Assembly: GCF_016746085.1 (NCBI RefSeq) | Contig: NZ_JAERTZ010000026.1 | Span: forward strand, 459,833 to 523,832 | Direction: 5' to 3' | DNA length: 64,000 bases | From: Zobellella iuensis | Lineage (GTDB): Bacteria > Pseudomonadota > Gammaproteobacteria > Enterobacterales > Aeromonadaceae | In this document: positions 45,177 to 52,416 of the stretch, in pieces | How the letters are laid out: each line of letters opens with the position of its first letter | How positions within the stretch are numbered: position 1 is the stretch's first letter | The notes under the pieces: model-generated | Databases searched by the model: none | Told to the model about the DNA's origin: nothing | Seen by the model: the letters and a program-made list of their open reading frames with translations, nothing else | Position numbers and translations under genes: made by a program

Positions 45177-45833
45177 TTATCTGGCAACAGGGCCGCTCGC
45201 TCCCGGCAGGCGGGGGAAGAAGGCCGGCACCCGTTGCCGGTAGGCTTCCCATTCGGCCCCGAAGGCATCCCGGGTGCTTTGCTCCTCCTGCCGGGCCAGG
45301 CGCACGTACATCACCACCAGCACCGGGAACATCAGCAGGGTCAGCAGGGTCGGCCACTGCAGCAAAAAGCCGGCCATGATCAGCACGAAGGCCGCGTACT
45401 GGGGATGGCGGAGCCGGGCATAGGGCCCGCTCTGGGCCAGTTGTCCCTGGCGCTGGGCCCGGTAGAGCACCCGCCAGGCGCTGGCCAGCAGCAGGAAGCC
45501 GCCGAACACCAGGATATTGCTGAGAATATGCAGCAGGCTGAAATGGGGGTTGCCGCTCAGCCCGAGCAGGGTGCTCCACAGGTGGCCGGCGTCGTGGCTC
45601 AGGGGATCCAGTTGCGGGTAGCGCCCCTGCAGCCAGCCGGCCAGCAGGAACAGGGTCAGCGGCACGCCGTACATCTCGACGAACAGCGCCACGATAAAGG
45701 CGGCGAAGGTGCCGAAGGTGCGCCAGTCCCGCCGGCTCTGCGGCTTGAAGAAACTGAACGCGAACAGGATGAACACCAGGGAGTTGAGCACCACCAGCCC
45801 CCAGAGGCCATAGGCCGGAATATCATGATCCAT
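45177..45833 (-). CDS. Isoprenylcysteine methyltransferase-like membrane protein
   Basis: The 218-residue protein (start ATG 45833, MDHDIPAYGLWGLVVLNSLV) has five or six membrane helices. The C-terminal ICMT/PEMT-type block includes LAQSGPYARLRHPQYAAFVL and the EEQSTRDAFGAEWEAYRQRV tail. The catalytic role in bacteria is unknown, and such genes often travel with copper-resistance genes. It lies 9 bases before the ATPase and 4 after the DUF2933 gene. In-frame codons upstream of 45833 overlap that gene and are unlikely to be used. Confidence 0.82.
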   Translation of the reverse strand: MDHDIPAYGLWGLVVLNSLVFILFAFSFFKPQSRRDWRTFGTFAAFIVALFVEMYGVPLTLFLLAGWLQGRYPQLDPLSHDAGHLWSTLLGLSGNPHFSLLHILSNILVFGGFLLLASAWRVLYRAQRQGQLAQSGPYARLRHPQYAAFVLIMAGFLLQWPTLLTLLMFPVLVVMYVRLARQEEQSTRDAFGAEWEAYRQRVPAFFPRLPGASGPVAR

Positions 45834-45837
45834 AAGT

Positions 45838-46065
45838 TCAGTCTCCCTTGTGGTGGTGGTCGTCACCGCCACCCCCGCCATGGCCCCGGTGCATAAACAG
45901 GTGCATCAGGGGGCAGAGCAGGATAATGAGGTAGGGCAAGGCGCCCAGCAGGTGGGCGCGGTGCTCCTGCCACAGAAAGAACAGTGCCACGGCCGCGAAC
46001 ACCAGCAGAATGAGCCAGAAGCCGCGGGGCCCGGAGGCCGGGCCAGGGTTGGAATCCTTGTTCAT
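45838..46065 (-). CDS. DUF2933-type small membrane protein
   Basis: The 75-residue protein has one long or two short membrane segments (RGFWLILLVFAAVALFFLW and ALPYLIILLCPLMHLFMH). A His/Gly-rich tail follows (HRGHGGGGGDDHHHKGD). This layout, with a CPLMHLFMHRGH-like motif, matches DUF2933 proteins found in copper islands. Function is unknown; the Cys, Met and His pattern suggests metal contact near the membrane. It is cotranscribed with the methyltransferase-like and ATPase genes. Confidence 0.8.
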   Translation of the reverse strand: MNKDSNPGPASGPRGFWLILLVFAAVALFFLWQEHRAHLLGALPYLIILLCPLMHLFMHRGHGGGGGDDHHHKGD

Positions 46066-46114
46066 GGGGATCTCCCGAAGGGGCCGGCCCCGGTAAAGGA
46101 CCGGCCGCCGATGG

Positions 46115-46480
46115 TTAGTGCTGCATCTGGTCCATGTCCATCTGGCCCATGCCCATCTGGCCCATGTGCCCCATCATCTGCCGGCACATGGCCATATGCT
46201 CTTCCATCTGCGCCATGGACTGGGTCATGAACTCCAGGTGCTCCGCCAGCAACCGCTCGCGCTCGGCGGGATCCTGCGCCTGTTGCAGCGCCGCCATCTG
46301 CTCGCGCATGGTCTGCATTCGCTCCTGCATCATGCCCATCTGCTGCCGCCGTTCCATCATGGTGGCGGCATCGACCGGCTTGGCCGGTTCGGCGGGGGCG
46401 TGGTGGGCTTCTTCGGCCAGCACCGGCGACAGGTTCAGCATCAGGCCCAGGCCGGCGGCGATAAGGATATGTTTGTTCAT
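46115..46480 (-). CDS. Periplasmic Met-rich protein, probable copper binder
   Basis: The 121-residue protein has a signal peptide (cleavage near residue 22, VLA). A helical Gln/Met-rich body follows, ending in dense methionines and histidines (MGHMGQMGMGQMDMDQMQH). Met-rich tails of this type bind Cu(I)/Ag(I) in the periplasm. No named family could be assigned with confidence. It heads the set ending in the second ATPase; I see no CopR-type box directly upstream. Confidence 0.82.
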   Translation of the reverse strand: MNKHILIAAGLGLMLNLSPVLAEEAHHAPAEPAKPVDAATMMERRQQMGMMQERMQTMREQMAALQQAQDPAERERLLAEHLEFMTQSMAQMEEHMAMCRQMMGHMGQMGMGQMDMDQMQH

Positions 46481-46609
46481 GGTGATATTCCTCTTGCTCT
46501 ATAAAGGGGAAGGCACGGCCACCGAGGGTGGAGGTGCGCTCCCTCTGGATAACGGGGTAAAGCGAGAATGAGCGCCGGGCACGAAGGCTCCCGGCTGCCG
46601 AGGGGAATA

Positions 46610-46969
46610 TCAGATACGCAGGCGAACGGTGGCGAGATAGCGCGGCAGCTTGGCCAGGGGCGGTGCCCCGGGCTCGGCCAGTACCGCCCACCGCTGAAGA
46701 TGCGGCGCCGCCGGCTGCGGCGGCGTGGAAGGAGGAGCCAGGAACAGCGTAAGCAGCCGCCCCTGGTCGCCCGGCTTGATAAAGGGCTCGGATTCATCCA
46801 GCCCCTGCTGATGGCAGATCAGCTCTTCGGCCTCGGCCTGGTGCGTCAGGCTGTCGAACACCGGCCCGGCCAGGCAATGGAGGGGCAGCAACAGCACCCA
46901 CAGGCTCAGCAGGCACACCAACAGGCTTGCCACCGGCCGTGATCTTTCATTGCTGAACGGGTGCCCCAT
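46610..46969 (-). CDS. Hypothetical small exported protein
   Basis: Taking ATG 46969 (MGHPFSNERSRPVASLLVCL) gives 119 residues with a signal or membrane segment (residues about 14-35) and a short soluble part with one Cys-His (ELICHQQGLDE). An ORF extends 14 codons further upstream. Its position between copper genes and the single CH pair loosely recall the DUF2946 group, but I do not recognise it. An FNR-type box lies 75 bases upstream. Confidence 0.5.
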   Translation of the reverse strand: MGHPFSNERSRPVASLLVCLLSLWVLLLPLHCLAGPVFDSLTHQAEAEELICHQQGLDESEPFIKPGDQGRLLTLFLAPPSTPPQPAAPHLQRWAVLAEPGAPPLAKLPRYLATVRLRI

Positions 46970-47043
46970 GCTCCCTCCCGGATAACCGATCTGAAAAATC
47001 AGTCTAAACAATATCAGTCTAGATGAGTTGATATGCCCTGGAG

Positions 47044-47057
47044 TTGATTTTGATCAA
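47044..47057. promoter_or_regulatory. Perfect FNR/Anr-type box
   Basis: TTGAT-TTTG-ATCAA is an exact match to the FNR consensus TTGAT-N4-ATCAA. It lies 75 bases upstream of the small exported protein gene (46969, minus strand), a distance that fits activation if the start site is about 35 bases from the gene. It may connect this small gene to oxygen limitation. Confidence 0.65.
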
Positions 47058-47134
47058 CAATGACTCTTTAGTAGAGCTTGTTTTACCTGTCCTGGTTTTT
47101 GAACGAGATTAAAATTCATCAAGAACAGCTCAAG

Positions 47135-47157
47135 AAAAAGCCGGCCATAAGGCCGGC
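47135..47157 (-). terminator. Rho-independent terminator after the repeat-protein gene
   Basis: Read on the minus strand, GCCGGCC-TTAT-GGCCGGC is followed by TTTTTC. The 7-bp GC stem and U-run make a good intrinsic terminator. It lies about 138 bases past the stop of the repeat-protein gene and shows that this gene is a separate transcript. Confidence 0.8.
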
Positions 47158-47294
47158 AAAAACATCCATCAGAGTCAAAACAAATAACTTACGCCAAGAC
47201 CTTCACACAAAAAATAACCTGGTACTCAACATTAAAAACATCAACAATTACGATCACCAGCAATTCATGTCAATTCAAGATAAAACAATATAAA

Positions 47295-47693
47295 TTAATG
47301 ATGCCTGTTCATGCGCTCCTGAAACCGGTCGACACCGTCGGTTCCGTTAGGACCAACACTTAAATATACCTTTGCCGGAACAGGTTTCGCTTGGCTTTGA
47401 TCATTTCGTAGTTTTTCCATTTTTTCCTGAAGGCGATCCACACCATCGGAGCCATTGCTGCCGGTATTAAGATAAACCTTTGCAGGCACACACTGTACAG
47501 CTTCTTCACCTGTTTTTGAGGCGCGTAGTGCAGACATTTTTGCCTGGAAGCGGTCTACACCATCACTTCCAAAGTTTTCGGTGCTTAAGCAGAGCTGAGC
47601 CGGTTTTTTATCAGAAAAAGTATCGGATGCCTGTAGTGTAGGCATCATCAATATGGCAGCAACAACGAGAATGGAGCTAGTGGTTTTTTTCAT
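47295..47693 (-). CDS. Unrecognised exported protein with three DGVDR repeats, probably copper-induced
   Basis: The 132-residue protein has a Sec signal (residues 1-22, cleavage TLQA-SD). Three tandem repeats of about 27 residues follow, at 31-57, 70-96 and 106-132. They share PA-K/Q-V/L-Y/C-L, then N-x-G-S/T-DGVDR-F/L-Q-x-K/R-M. Clear examples are SDGVDRFQAKMSALR and SDGVDRLQEKMEKLR. Two Cys (35, 68) fall near the starts of repeats 1 and 2. I do not know this family. Base composition is AT-richer than the surrounding GC-rich genes. A CopR-type box lies 86 bases upstream and an intrinsic terminator downstream, so it forms a single-gene unit inside the copper region. Confidence 0.8.
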   Translation of the reverse strand: MKKTTSSILVVAAILMMPTLQASDTFSDKKPAQLCLSTENFGSDGVDRFQAKMSALRASKTGEEAVQCVPAKVYLNTGSNGSDGVDRLQEKMEKLRNDQSQAKPVPAKVYLSVGPNGTDGVDRFQERMNRHH

Positions 47694-47728
47694 GATGCTT
47701 TCCCTCTTAACTTATGATGGGTAATTTA

Positions 47729-47745
47729 ATTCTTAAGTTAAGAAT
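47729..47745. promoter_or_regulatory. Perfect palindrome in the leader of the repeat-protein gene
   Basis: ATTCTTAA-G-TTAAGAAT is a 17-base palindrome with 8-base arms, about 36 bases upstream of the repeat-protein start and downstream of the CopR-type box. It could be a regulator site or an RNA hairpin near the transcript start. No matching regulator is obvious. Confidence 0.4.
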
Positions 47746-47778
47746 AGCAACAGAAGCTGACCTTGCACTGACAAAATC

Positions 47779-47794
47779 ATTACATTACTGTCAT
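47779..47794. promoter_or_regulatory. CopR/CusR-type operator upstream of the repeat-protein gene
   Basis: ATTACA-TTAC-TGTCAT has the same form as the boxes at 41362 and 51567. It lies 86 bases before the start of the repeat-protein gene on the minus strand. No start codon lies on its plus-strand side, so it most likely serves the repeat protein. Confidence 0.72.
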
Positions 47795-47826
47795 CTAAAA
47801 GTAATAAAAGACATCAATAGGAAATG

Positions 47827-48225
47827 CTATTTAATGCCTTTTTTACGCTGTTCATATCGTATGTGTTCGATGATGGCGCTCACATCATCTTGTCCCAGCC
47901 CAGGTATAGCGGGCATATCACCAAAGGACCAGTGATGGGCTCGAGAACCATTCTCTACGGCGAGGTAAAAGGATTTGTCTCCATGATGAGATGGCTCGTA
48001 AATTTTGTGTATAAAGGGAGGTCCCTGCCTGGTTCCTTGCAGCGTAACACCATGGCAGCTTGCACAGTTATCACTGTATAACTGCATACCAATAGTTAAT
48101 TTTTCTCTTTTTCCTGCGGTCATACCAAAGCTGAAACTGTCATTAAACATGACATATAAGACAGCTGGTAGAGTAACGATGGCGATGCCGGACCACATGA
48201 CTGTTTTTGATAATTTTTTCACCAT
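47827..48225 (-). CDS. Small membrane-anchored cytochrome c
   Basis: The 132-residue protein (start ATG 48225; GTG codons on either side are alternatives) has an N-terminal membrane or signal segment (9-27). One class I haem site is CASCH (54-58), and Met104 (FGDMPAIPG) is a likely axial ligand. Good Shine-Dalgarno bases (AGGAG) lie just upstream. It lies downstream of the copper oxidase/cupredoxin genes but behind a terminator, so it has its own promoter or receives read-through. The coding sequence is AT-richer than its neighbours. It could pass electrons to or from the periplasmic copper proteins; that role is inference. Confidence 0.85.
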   Translation of the reverse strand: MVKKLSKTVMWSGIAIVTLPAVLYVMFNDSFSFGMTAGKREKLTIGMQLYSDNCASCHGVTLQGTRQGPPFIHKIYEPSHHGDKSFYLAVENGSRAHHWSFGDMPAIPGLGQDDVSAIIEHIRYEQRKKGIK

Positions 48226-48249
48226 CACTCCTATATCCCATGAGTCAGG

Positions 48250-48279
48250 AAAAACGGCATGGAGCCTGGCTCCATGCCG
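48250..48279 (-). terminator. Rho-independent terminator after the cupredoxin gene
   Basis: On the minus strand an 11-bp stem CGGCATGGAGC/GCTCCATGCCG with a 3-base loop is followed by TTTTTCC. It begins 8 bases after the cupredoxin stop codon and ends the copA-copB-cupredoxin transcript. Confidence 0.85.
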
Positions 48280-48286
48280 CCGCCAA

Positions 48287-48784
48287 TCACATCACCTGGA
48301 TGGAACCCTTCATGCCGGCTTCCATATGGCCGGGCAGCAGGCAGGCGAAGTCGACGGTGCCGGCCTGATCGAACTGCCACACCAGGCCGCCCATCTGGCC
48401 GCCCTGGAGGCTGATCATATTGGGCTCGGCATGGTGCATGTCCGGCATCTGCCGCATCATCTCGGCGTGCTCCAGCAGTGCCTCGGCATTGCCGATCACC
48501 AGTTCGTGCTCCAGTTTGCCGGCATTCTTGACGAAAAACCGCACCGTTTCCCCGGCCTTGACCTCTATGTGAGCGGGGGAAAAACGCATATCGTCGCCCA
48601 TCATGACTTCAATGGTGCGGCTGACGTCCGCCGCCTTGCCGGGCTGGCCGACGCCCTGCATCTTCTGGTTCATCGAGGCCATGTCATGGCCCTGGTGGCC
48701 GCCATGGTGGCCGCCATGCTCTTCCGCGGCCATGGCGAATCCGGGCAGCAGGCCCAGCATGATAACGGACAGTGTTTTCTTCAT
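48287..48784 (-). CDS. Periplasmic cupredoxin (plastocyanin-like copper protein)
   Basis: The 165-residue protein has a signal peptide (cleavage after AMA, residue 19), then a His-rich segment (EEHGGHHGGHQGHDM) and a cupredoxin fold. The full type 1 copper ligand set can be placed as His93, Cys148, His153 and Met158 (LEHELVIG and ACLLPGHMEAGM). Such proteins (CopI-like) occur next to copAB and may carry copper or electrons in the periplasm. It is the third gene of the copA-copB operon and ends at a strong terminator. Confidence 0.88.
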   Translation of the reverse strand: MKKTLSVIMLGLLPGFAMAAEEHGGHHGGHQGHDMASMNQKMQGVGQPGKAADVSRTIEVMMGDDMRFSPAHIEVKAGETVRFFVKNAGKLEHELVIGNAEALLEHAEMMRQMPDMHHAEPNMISLQGGQMGGLVWQFDQAGTVDFACLLPGHMEAGMKGSIQVM

Positions 48785-48829
48785 ATCGCATTGTTCCTTG
48801 ATTGTGGGTTGTCTCTTTTAAGCAGTGAT

Positions 48830-49681
48830 TCAAAACCAGAACCGGACCCCGGCCACCCAGCGGCCTTCCTGGGTCGATTCGCCCTCGGCCCGCACCATAT
48901 CCGCGGTGTTGCCCAGGGCCGTGGCCCATTCCAGCCCCACATAGGGGGCAAACTGACGATCTATTTCATAACGCAGGCGCGCTCCCGCCACCAGCTCGGA
49001 CAGGCCCCGCCCCTGGCCCCGGGCCTCGTCATCCTTGCCGTAGGCAGTCAGCTCCACCTTGGGCTGCAATACCAGGCGTTGGGTCAGCAGCAGTTCATAT
49101 TCCGCTTCCAGCGCCAGTGCCGTCTGCCCCTGCTCGCCCAGGTAGGCGGTGGCATCCACCTCGAACCAGTAGGGTGCCAGGCCCGATACCCCCAGGGCCA
49201 GCCAGCCCTGATCCGGCCCGTGGCCAGTGTCGTAACGCACCCCGAGCTCGGTATTCCAGAATGAAGACAGGGCCCGGCTCCACAGCAGTTCGGTGCTGGA
49301 CTCTTCCAGCCGGCCGGCTTCGATGTCGCCTTCCGCCTTCAGCACCGCCCTGTGGTAGTCGCGGCCCAGCCAGGCGCGGGTGTCGTACGCCCAGTGGTGT
49401 CCTGCGCCGGCATCGACCCGTTCCAGCCGGTCCACCAGCACCCCGCCGAACAGGTGCTCGTCCGCCAGCCGGAGCTGGCGAGGCCCGGGCAGCGCATAGG
49501 GGCCCTCATCCAGGGTGAAGCCGCCGGAATAGGCATGGGGATCCCGGGCGTCGGCCGGCGCCGGCCCGCCGCCGTGGCCCGCATGGGGATCCTGGGCCCA
49601 AACCGACGCCAGGGGCAGGGCCGCCAGCGCCAGCAGGATGCGGTTCATTCCGGACTTCATCGTCATTTTCCTCTTGTTCAT
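48830..49681 (-). CDS. copB: Outer-membrane copper resistance protein CopB
   Basis: From ATG 49681 the protein is 283 residues: a signal peptide (RILLALAALPLASVWA), a short His-rich part (DPHAGHGGG), and a beta-rich domain ending in GRWVAGVRFWF, the aromatic C-terminus of an outer-membrane barrel. It matches PcoB/CopB, shorter because the Met-rich N-terminal region is small. The start overlaps the copA stop (ATGA). Met codons at 49666 and 49660 are possible alternative starts closer to the signal peptide. Confidence 0.88.
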   Translation of the reverse strand: MNKRKMTMKSGMNRILLALAALPLASVWAQDPHAGHGGGPAPADARDPHAYSGGFTLDEGPYALPGPRQLRLADEHLFGGVLVDRLERVDAGAGHHWAYDTRAWLGRDYHRAVLKAEGDIEAGRLEESSTELLWSRALSSFWNTELGVRYDTGHGPDQGWLALGVSGLAPYWFEVDATAYLGEQGQTALALEAEYELLLTQRLVLQPKVELTAYGKDDEARGQGRGLSELVAGARLRYEIDRQFAPYVGLEWATALGNTADMVRAEGESTQEGRWVAGVRFWF

Positions 49682-51480
49682 GACACCACCACCATGCGGA
49701 ACATGCCCGCGTCCATATGGAACATCAGGTGGCAGTGCCAGGCCCAGCGGCCCAGGGCATCGGCGGTCACCAGGAAGCTGATCCGCTGGGCCGGCTGCAC
49801 CGGTATGGTATGGCGACGAACCAGAAAATCCCCCTCCGGGCTTTCCAGCTCGCTCCACATGCCGTGCAGGTGCATGGGGTGGGTCATCATGGTGTCGTTG
49901 TGCAGTATGATGCGCACCCGCTCCCCGTAGCTCAGGTGGATGGGGGTGGAGTTGCCGAACTCGACCCCGTCGAAGGACCAGGTGTAGCGCTCCATGTTGC
50001 CGGTGAGGTGCAACTCGATTTCCCGCTCCGCCGGGCGCGGATCCAGGGGGCCACCGGGGGTGCGCAGATCGGCCAGGGTCAACACCCGGCGACCGTTGTC
50101 GCGCAGGCCCACGCCGGGATCGTCCAGGTTGGTGCGCGGCATGTCCACCCGCATGTCGACGCTGGGGCCGTATTCGGTGCTGGCATGGCGCACCGTCTGG
50201 CTGGGCCTGGCCAGAGACGCCGCCATGGCGCCGTGCATACCATGGCCCATGGCGGCGTGGTCCATCCCGGCCATATTGCCGTGGCCCATGGCCGCATGAT
50301 CCATGCCCGCCATGGCACCGCCGTGGGCGCCGTGATCCATGGCGCCCATCATGTCGGCCATGGTCAGTTGCTGGACCGGATCGATCGGCGGCACGGTGGC
50401 GATCAGCCCCTCGCGGGTGGCCAGGGTGCCCCGGGCATAGCCGGTTCTGTCCATGGCCTGGGCGAACAGGGTGTAGGCCTCGGCGGTGGGCTCCACGATC
50501 ACGTCGTAGGTTTCACCGGGGCCGAAGCGGAACTCGTCCACGTCTACCGGCTCGACATTCAGGCCATCCGCCTGCACCACTGTCAGCTTGAGGCCGGGAA
50601 TGCGCACGTCGTAAAAGGTATTGCCGGCCCCGTTGATAAAGCGCAGGCGCACCCGTTCGCCGGGTTTGAACAAGGCCGTCCAGTTGCCCGCCGGGGTGGT
50701 GCCGTTCATCAGGTAGGTCAGGGTCTCGGCCGACAGATCCGCCAGATCGGTCGGGCTCATCCGCATCTGGTTCCACATCAACCGCTTGCCGATGGCCGCC
50801 CCCAGCCCCTCACCGGAGACATCCCGGAAAAAGTCGGACACCGTCGGCTGGTTGAAGTTGTAGAAGTCGCCCTGGTTCTTGAGCTTGGCAAGAACCCGCA
50901 TGGGGTTTTCGTCGGTCCAGTCGGACAACAGCACCACATGCTCGCGCTCGGCAATGATGGGCTCGGCCTCGGCCGGATCGATGATCAGGGCGCCGTACAT
51001 GCCGGTCAGCTCTTGCATGCCGGAGTGGGAGTGATACCAATAGGTGCCGCTCTGCTCCAGCCGGAAGCGGTAGGTAAAGGTTTCGCCGGGGGCGATGCCG
51101 GCAAAGCTGATGCCGGGCACCCCGTCCATCTCGTAGGGCAGTATGATGCCGTGCCAGTGGATGGAGGTGGGCTCCTTGAGCTTGTTGACCACCCGGATGG
51201 TGACCTCGTCCCCTTCGCGCATGCGCAGGGTGGGTGCCGGAATGGAGCCGTTGATGGTGGTGGCCATGCGCCGCTTGCCGGTGAAATTGACCGGTGACTC
51301 GTCGATCACCAGCTCGAATTCGGTGCCGGTCAGCACCGGTGCCGACCCGGTCAGGGTGCCCGGACTGGCCGCCCGGGCGGGTGTTAGCAGGGGCGACAGC
51401 CCCAGGGCCACGCCACCGGCGGCCAACCCCTGCACAAAACGCCGGCGCGGCAGGTCCGGCATTCGATTGGAATGCGTCAT
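49678..51480 (-). CDS. copA: Multicopper oxidase CopA (copper resistance)
   Basis: The 600-residue protein begins with a twin-arginine signal (PRRRFVQGLAAGGVALGLSP). Cupredoxin domains carry the four copper-ligand blocks: SIHWHGIILP, YWYHSHSGMQ, THPMHLHGMW and the C-terminal HCHLMFHMDAGM. A Met/His-rich insert (residues about 385-425, with MDHAAMGHG repeated) resembles CopA/PcoA of Pseudomonas and E. coli. It oxidises Cu(I) or binds copper in the periplasm after folded export by Tat. It heads copA-copB-cupredoxin. A perfect CopR-type dyad lies 87 bases upstream in the region shared with copR. Confidence 0.95.
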   Translation of the reverse strand: MTHSNRMPDLPRRRFVQGLAAGGVALGLSPLLTPARAASPGTLTGSAPVLTGTEFELVIDESPVNFTGKRRMATTINGSIPAPTLRMREGDEVTIRVVNKLKEPTSIHWHGIILPYEMDGVPGISFAGIAPGETFTYRFRLEQSGTYWYHSHSGMQELTGMYGALIIDPAEAEPIIAEREHVVLLSDWTDENPMRVLAKLKNQGDFYNFNQPTVSDFFRDVSGEGLGAAIGKRLMWNQMRMSPTDLADLSAETLTYLMNGTTPAGNWTALFKPGERVRLRFINGAGNTFYDVRIPGLKLTVVQADGLNVEPVDVDEFRFGPGETYDVIVEPTAEAYTLFAQAMDRTGYARGTLATREGLIATVPPIDPVQQLTMADMMGAMDHGAHGGAMAGMDHAAMGHGNMAGMDHAAMGHGMHGAMAASLARPSQTVRHASTEYGPSVDMRVDMPRTNLDDPGVGLRDNGRRVLTLADLRTPGGPLDPRPAEREIELHLTGNMERYTWSFDGVEFGNSTPIHLSYGERVRIILHNDTMMTHPMHLHGMWSELESPEGDFLVRRHTIPVQPAQRISFLVTADALGRWAWHCHLMFHMDAGMFRMVVVS

Positions 51481-51566
51481 CTCGTTCCCCTCTCCCTATT
51501 TGGCTTATTTGTATTTCATTGCGCTGGATCATACAAAGCGGCCACTTTCCGGGAGATGACGCCATC

Positions 51567-51582
51567 ATTACAACCTTGTAAT
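51567..51582. promoter_or_regulatory. CopR-type operator between copA and copR
   Basis: ATTACA-ACCT-TGTAAT is a perfect 6-base inverted repeat in the divergent region, 87 bases before copA and 83 before copR. It is the best-conserved of three such boxes in the window. It probably controls both genes, including autoregulation of the response regulator. Confidence 0.8.
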
Positions 51583-51664
51583 GATAGTGTCATGGACGGG
51601 TCAGGTAGCGGGGCTAGCCTTGAGCTGACACCCCGGCCGTGCTAAAGCTAACGCACCGCACACC

Positions 51665-52360
51665 ATGATGAATCCGTTGATGAAACTGCTGGTCATAGAA
51701 GACGAAATCAAAACCGGAGACTACCTGCACCGGGGGCTGAGCGAGGCCGGTTTTGTGGTGGATCTGGCGCGTACCGGGCTGGATGGCCACCACCTGGCGA
51801 TGGTCGAACCCTACGATCTCATCATCCTCGACGTGATGCTGCCCGACGTGGACGGCTGGCGCATAGTGCAGTCGCTGCGCGACGAGGGCCGGCAGGTACC
51901 GGTGCTGTTCCTGACCGCCCGCGACAGCGTGGAAGACAGGGTCAAGGGGCTGGAGCTCGGCGCCGACGACTACCTGGTCAAGCCCTTCGCCTTTGCCGAA
52001 CTGCTGGCCCGGGTGCGCTCCCTGCTGCGCCGGGGCAGCGCCGCCCCCCAGGATGACCGCCTGCAGGTGGCCGATCTCACCCTGGAACTCTCCCGGCGCC
52101 GGGTCAGCAGGGGCGCCGAGCGCATCCACCTCACCAACAAGGAATTCGCCCTGCTGGAGCTGCTGGTGCGCCGCCAGGGCGAGGTGCTGCCCCGCTCGCT
52201 GATCGCCTCCCTGGTATGGGACATGAACTTCGACAGCGACACCAACGTGATCGACGTGGCCATCCGCCGGCTGCGCGCCAAGATCGACGACGGCTTCGAG
52301 CCCAAGCTGATCCAGACGGTGCGCGGTATGGGCTATACCCTGGAGCTGCCCGAAACATAA
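51665..52360 (+). CDS. copR: Copper response regulator CopR/CusR
   Basis: The 231-residue OmpR-family regulator has a receiver domain with phosphorylation site Asp56 ([15 protein letters not shown]), the Lys of [16 protein letters not shown], and a winged-helix domain ending [18 protein letters not shown]. It matches copper regulators CopR/CusR. A start at 51680 (MKLLVIEDE) fits the family N-terminus equally well; no clear ribosome site decides. It is divergent from copA. No sensor gene is adjacent; the only fitting kinase in the window is at 41465. Confidence 0.92.
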   Translation: MMNPLMKLLVIEDEIKTGDYLHRGLSEAGFVVDLARTGLDGHHLAMVEPYDLIILDVMLPDVDGWRIVQSLRDEGRQVPVLFLTARDSVEDRVKGLELGADDYLVKPFAFAELLARVRSLLRRGSAAPQDDRLQVADLTLELSRRRVSRGAERIHLTNKEFALLELLVRRQGEVLPRSLIASLVWDMNFDSDTNVIDVAIRRLRAKIDDGFEPKLIQTVRGMGYTLELPET

Positions 52361-52383
52361 AAAAAGCGGGCCAACAGGCCCGC
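52361..52383 (-). terminator. Intrinsic terminator between copR and gabT
   Basis: GCGGGCC (52366-52372) pairs with GGCCCGC (52377-52383) around AACA. On the minus strand the stem is followed by seven U residues, so it terminates gabT transcripts. It begins right after the copR stop and may also end copR, less efficiently. Confidence 0.85.
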
Positions 52384-52416
52384 CAAAAAGGTTATGACAT
52401 CGACGTTTTCACTGAC

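Larger units (their letters stand above)
46970..47294. other. AT-rich intergenic region between the small exported protein and the repeat protein
   Basis: This 325-base stretch is much richer in A+T than the window as a whole. It contains an FNR-type dyad (47044-47057) and a hairpin terminator of the repeat-protein gene (47135-47157), both listed separately. A plus-strand open frame of 71 codons (47078-47293) looks like chance in AT-rich DNA, since it runs through the terminator. Confidence 0.6.

Noticed and set aside
47078..47293. 71-codon plus-strand open frame in the AT-rich gap
   Set aside because: Low-complexity Lys/Asn-rich product, overlaps a terminator of the opposite strand, no ribosome site, expected by chance in AT-rich DNA.
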